A stretch of 6,862 nt of DNA from contig JBOHRW010000129.1 of assembly GCA_050732935.1 (NCBI GenBank), forward strand, positions 1 through 6,862, given 5' to 3'. The translations under genes and the position numbers were made by a program. This document shows positions 5,297 through 6,862 of the stretch, one piece after another. The notes under the pieces were generated by a model. That model made no database searches, was not told where the DNA came from, and saw only the letters and a program-made list of their open reading frames with translations. Origin of the DNA: DASRVA01 sp050732935. Its GTDB lineage: Bacteria; Gemmatimonadota; Gemmatimonadetes; JACCXV01; JAHWKZ01. Numbering within the stretch: position 1 is the first letter of the stretch; every line of letters begins with the position of its first letter.

Positions 5297-5646
5297 GACG
5301 ATGGCAATATACCAGATCGTGAAATGCCGCAAGTGGAACGGGCTCAGTCGGAGAGCGAGATACCCAGCCTGACAAGGACGACCCCGAACGATCTCATCAT
5401 GCAAGCACCTGACCTACTGGCTGGGGATCTGGGGGTCGCCGACCGGTCGTGAGTTGGCCGGCCGGATCGCATGGCGCGCGGCGGGTGGATGGCCGGCTGA
5501 CATGACCGTCTCGCGTGGTCCGCCTTTTGCTCCCGATTTACCTTCGAACGACGATGCAAGCGAATCATCTCGAGACGCTGGCGCGTCTTTTCGAGAATCC
5601 GCAACTTCTCTTCCATCGCAAAATCGCTAGAAAGTCTGAAGGCAAC
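5297..5646. other. Divergent intergenic region between YeeE operon and small-protein cassette
   Basis: About 350 nt without a gene I can support. Near its left end is a minus-strand TATATT (5311-5306) with a poor -35, a candidate promoter for the YeeE gene. The alternative YeeE start at 5404 also lies here. On the right is the hairpin at 5568-5596. ORFs crossing this area on either strand show no family features. No tRNA or IS end is seen. Confidence 0.5.
5568..5596 (+). repeat. Bulged inverted repeat upstream of the small-protein gene
   Basis: TCTCG (5568-5572) pairs with CGAGA (5592-5596), and AGACGC (5573-5578) with GCGTCT (5583-5588). The loop is TGGC and the only interruption is a three-T bulge (5589-5591). 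The inner stem plus TTTT looks like a short weak terminator; the outer arms suggest an operator or RNA hairpin instead. It lies about 50 nt before the GTG at 5647. Confidence 0.4.
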
Positions 5647-5871
5647 GTGAGAGACACAAGCCCTCAAGCAGAAGCGGTCCAGACGAGTATCCATCGGAAG
5701 CTCACCGGCGCTGATCGACTTCGAGTGGCGCTGGAGATGAGCTTGGCCGCAAGAGAGCTCTCCTTGACACGCCTGCGAAACCGGCACCCGGATTGGTCGG
5801 AGTTCGAGTTGAAGCGGGAGCTCCTGCGCTACTCGTTCCTGTCCGGCTCCTTGCCCCCGCCCCTTCGTTGA
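5647..5871 (+). CDS. Small helical protein paired with nucleotidyltransferase (possible antitoxin-like partner)
   Basis: This 74-aa protein starts RDTSPQAEAVQ and continues with a predicted helical region (about 14-45) and RHPDWSEFELKRELLRYSF (46-64). I recognise this pattern from unnamed small proteins encoded just ahead of nucleotidyltransferase-fold genes; no function is established to my knowledge. The GTG start at 5647 is chosen because family similarity begins with the DTSP segment and AAGG (5639-5642) precedes it by 4 nt, slightly short spacing. In-frame ATGs at 5515 and 5554 would add residues of no family character. Its stop overlaps the next gene as TTGA, so the two are translationally coupled. 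An antitoxin or accessory role is a guess from architecture. Confidence 0.7.
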   Translation: MRDTSPQAEAVQTSIHRKLTGADRLRVALEMSLAARELSLTRLRNRHPDWSEFELKRELLRYSFLSGSLPPPLR

Positions 5872-6434
5872 TCACGGAGGAAGTGTTCCATCGAGTGATC
5901 GGCGCTCTCGAACGGGCAGATATCCCATACATGCTCACCGGCTCGTTTGCCAGCTCCTATCACGGCGCTCCTCGAGCGACCCAGGACATCGACTTTGTGG
6001 TCGCGCCGACCGCGGACCAGATCCGTGCCCTCGTCAGGCTCCTCCCGGAATCCGAGTACTACGTCGACGAGGATGCTGCTTTGGACGCTCAGAAACGGGA
6101 AGGGCAATTCAACATCATCGATTTTGCCACGGGCTGGAAGCTGGATCTGATAGTTCGGAAGTCGCGACCATTCAGTCGCCAGGAGTTCGAGCGCAGGAGT
6201 GTTGTCGAGTTTCAGGGCAGGAAGCTTTCCATCGCGACGGCGGAGGATGTTGTCATCGCCAAACTCGAATGGGCGAAACTTGGCGGATCGAAGCGGCAGC
6301 TCGAGGATGCGGCCGGTATCCTCAGAATACGCGTCGGCGAACTCGACCTGGAGTACATCCGTCGATGGGTGCAGCAATTAGGACTCGAGACGGAATGGGA
6401 AGCCGCCTGCCGACTTGAAGACACCGCGACCTGA
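5868..6434 (+). CDS. Nucleotidyltransferase-fold protein (AbiEii/DUF6036-like)
   Basis: This 188-aa protein has a minimal nucleotidyltransferase fold: TGSFASSYHG (24-33) with the GS motif, RATQDIDFVV (36-45) with the two metal aspartates D40 and D42, and KLDLIV (91-96) whose D93 is the likely third acidic residue. EDVVIAKLEWAKLGGSKRQ (126-144) and the helical tail resemble AbiEii-type and DUF6036 proteins. Such enzymes transfer nucleotides to RNA, tRNA or protein; some are toxins, others may only be housekeeping or uncharacterised. The TTG at 5868 gives MITEEVFHRV, the expected N-terminus, and overlaps the previous stop by 4 nt. GTG at 5883 has GGAGGAA too close in front, and GTG at 5793 would add 25 unrelated residues. 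The active-site residues look intact. Confidence 0.83.
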   Translation: MITEEVFHRVIGALERADIPYMLTGSFASSYHGAPRATQDIDFVVAPTADQIRALVRLLPESEYYVDEDAALDAQKREGQFNIIDFATGWKLDLIVRKSRPFSRQEFERRSVVEFQGRKLSIATAEDVVIAKLEWAKLGGSKRQLEDAAGILRIRVGELDLEYIRRWVQQLGLETEWEAACRLEDTAT

Positions 6435-6520
6435 ACCAACCGATATCAGGCGCGGCGGTCTTGGCCGAGGGACGGATCTTCCCGTCGCCGACGGAGCGTA
6501 GTTCCTGCCCCCGCCGGATG

Positions 6521-6526
6521 TAAATT
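6521..6526 (+). promoter_or_regulatory. TAAATT -10-like box before the ABC transporter
   Basis: TAAATT lies 9 nt before the ATG at 6536 in an otherwise GC-rich stretch, with no SD between them and no good -35. It is a candidate for a near-leaderless promoter, as at 288 and 5306, but the evidence is weak. Confidence 0.3.
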
Positions 6527-6535
6527 CCCGCCCCC

Positions 6536-6862
6536 ATGACGCGAAAGCACGGCGACCTCCGCACGATCCGCCAGCTCCTGCCTTACCTGTGGCCGAAGGG
6601 CGAGCCCGAGCTGAGGGTGCGGGTCGTCCTGGCCATGGCGTGCCTCCTGGCCGCCAAGGTCGCCACCGTCTACGTCCCCATCCTCTACAAGCGCGCGGTG
6701 GACATCCTCGCACCCGAGACGGCGGGGATCGCGATCGTCGTGCCGGTGGCGCTCATCGTCGGCTACGGGGTCGTGAGGGTCGCGTCCGCCGCCTTCGCCG
6801 AGCTCAGGGATGCGCTCTTCGCCAAGGTGGGTCAGCGCGCGATCCGCCGGGTGGCGCTCGAG
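6536..6862 (+). CDS. Atm1/HMT1-type ABC transporter, N-terminal part (runs off right edge)
   Basis: The first 109 codons are visible. LPYLWPKGEPELRVRV (15-30) leads into the first transmembrane segment (about 30-50), followed by PILYKRAVDIL (48-58) and a second hydrophobic segment (about 66-80). ELRDALFAKVGQRAIRR (90-106) marks the first cytoplasmic coupling region. This order is characteristic of the ABCB7/Atm1/HMT1 group, half-transporters with an N-terminal membrane domain and a C-terminal ATPase domain, linked to export of glutathione-type sulfur compounds or heavy metals. The ATPase domain lies outside the window, so the family call rests on the N-terminus. There is no SD before the ATG. 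The gene is separated from the nucleotidyltransferase by about 100 nt and is probably transcribed independently. Confidence 0.8.
   Translation, partial: MTRKHGDLRTIRQLLPYLWPKGEPELRVRVVLAMACLLAAKVATVYVPILYKRAVDILAPETAGIAIVVPVALIVGYGVVRVASAAFAELRDALFAKVGQRAIRRVALE

Noticed and set aside
4236..5375. Single 379-codon minus-strand ORF spanning both YeeE genes
   Set aside because: Only its last 163 codons are the DUF6691 protein. The upstream part is an Arg/Pro-rich shadow of the YeeE gene in another frame. It is not a fusion protein.
5344..5787. Minus-strand ORF of 147 codons in the divergent region
   Set aside because: No recognisable motif, Arg/Ser-rich composition, and it overlaps the better-supported small-protein gene and the YeeE upstream region.

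Overview
This is a GC-rich bacterial chromosomal segment with tightly packed genes and no rRNA, tRNA, transposase or CRISPR array. The protein set is a Tat-type exported PLP enzyme, cold-shock proteins, YeeE/YedE transport proteins, a ComEC-type metallo-beta-lactamase-fold protein, a nucleotidyltransferase pair and an Atm1-type ABC transporter. It suggests a GC-rich Gram-negative-like environmental bacterium, but I cannot name the phylum from sequence alone.

Layout, left to right. At the left edge a minus-strand gene appears to begin (ATG at 53, excellent Shine-Dalgarno) and runs out of the window. A divergent intergenic region with a 14-bp inverted repeat (48-96) separates it from a plus-strand, Tat-signal class V aminotransferase (300-1658), whose TATAAT lies only 6 nt before its ATG. 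Next come two tandem copies of a complete cold-shock transcription unit (about 1758-2250 and 2272-2764). Each copy has its own promoter, a leader of about 165 nt, a 70/71-aa CspA-type gene, a 3' hairpin and an intrinsic terminator. Convergent to them is a minus-strand operon: YeeE/YedE protein (4724-5296), DUF6691-type partner (4236-4727, ATGA overlap), then, 12 nt further on, a ComEC-like MBL-fold protein with an SH3-like N-terminus (2766-4223). On the plus strand again is a two-gene cassette, a small protein (5647-5871) overlapping a nucleotidyltransferase (5868-6434) by TTGA. Last is the 5' part of an Atm1/HMT1-type ABC transporter (6536 to the edge).

The most interesting structure is in the two cold-shock leaders. 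Both start at the predicted +1. Both can form a closing helix between their 5' end and a segment about 110 nt downstream, a terminator-like hairpin followed by six Ts well inside the leader, and a third hairpin just before the Shine-Dalgarno. The two copies differ at several stem positions yet keep the pairing. Because CspA-family proteins are known transcription antiterminators, an autoregulated terminator/antiterminator switch is a testable hypothesis.

The YeeE pair probably moves a sulfur compound such as thiosulfate across the inner membrane. The role of the MBL-fold protein beside it is unclear. The small-protein/nucleotidyltransferase pair has toxin-antitoxin-like architecture but no demonstrated function.
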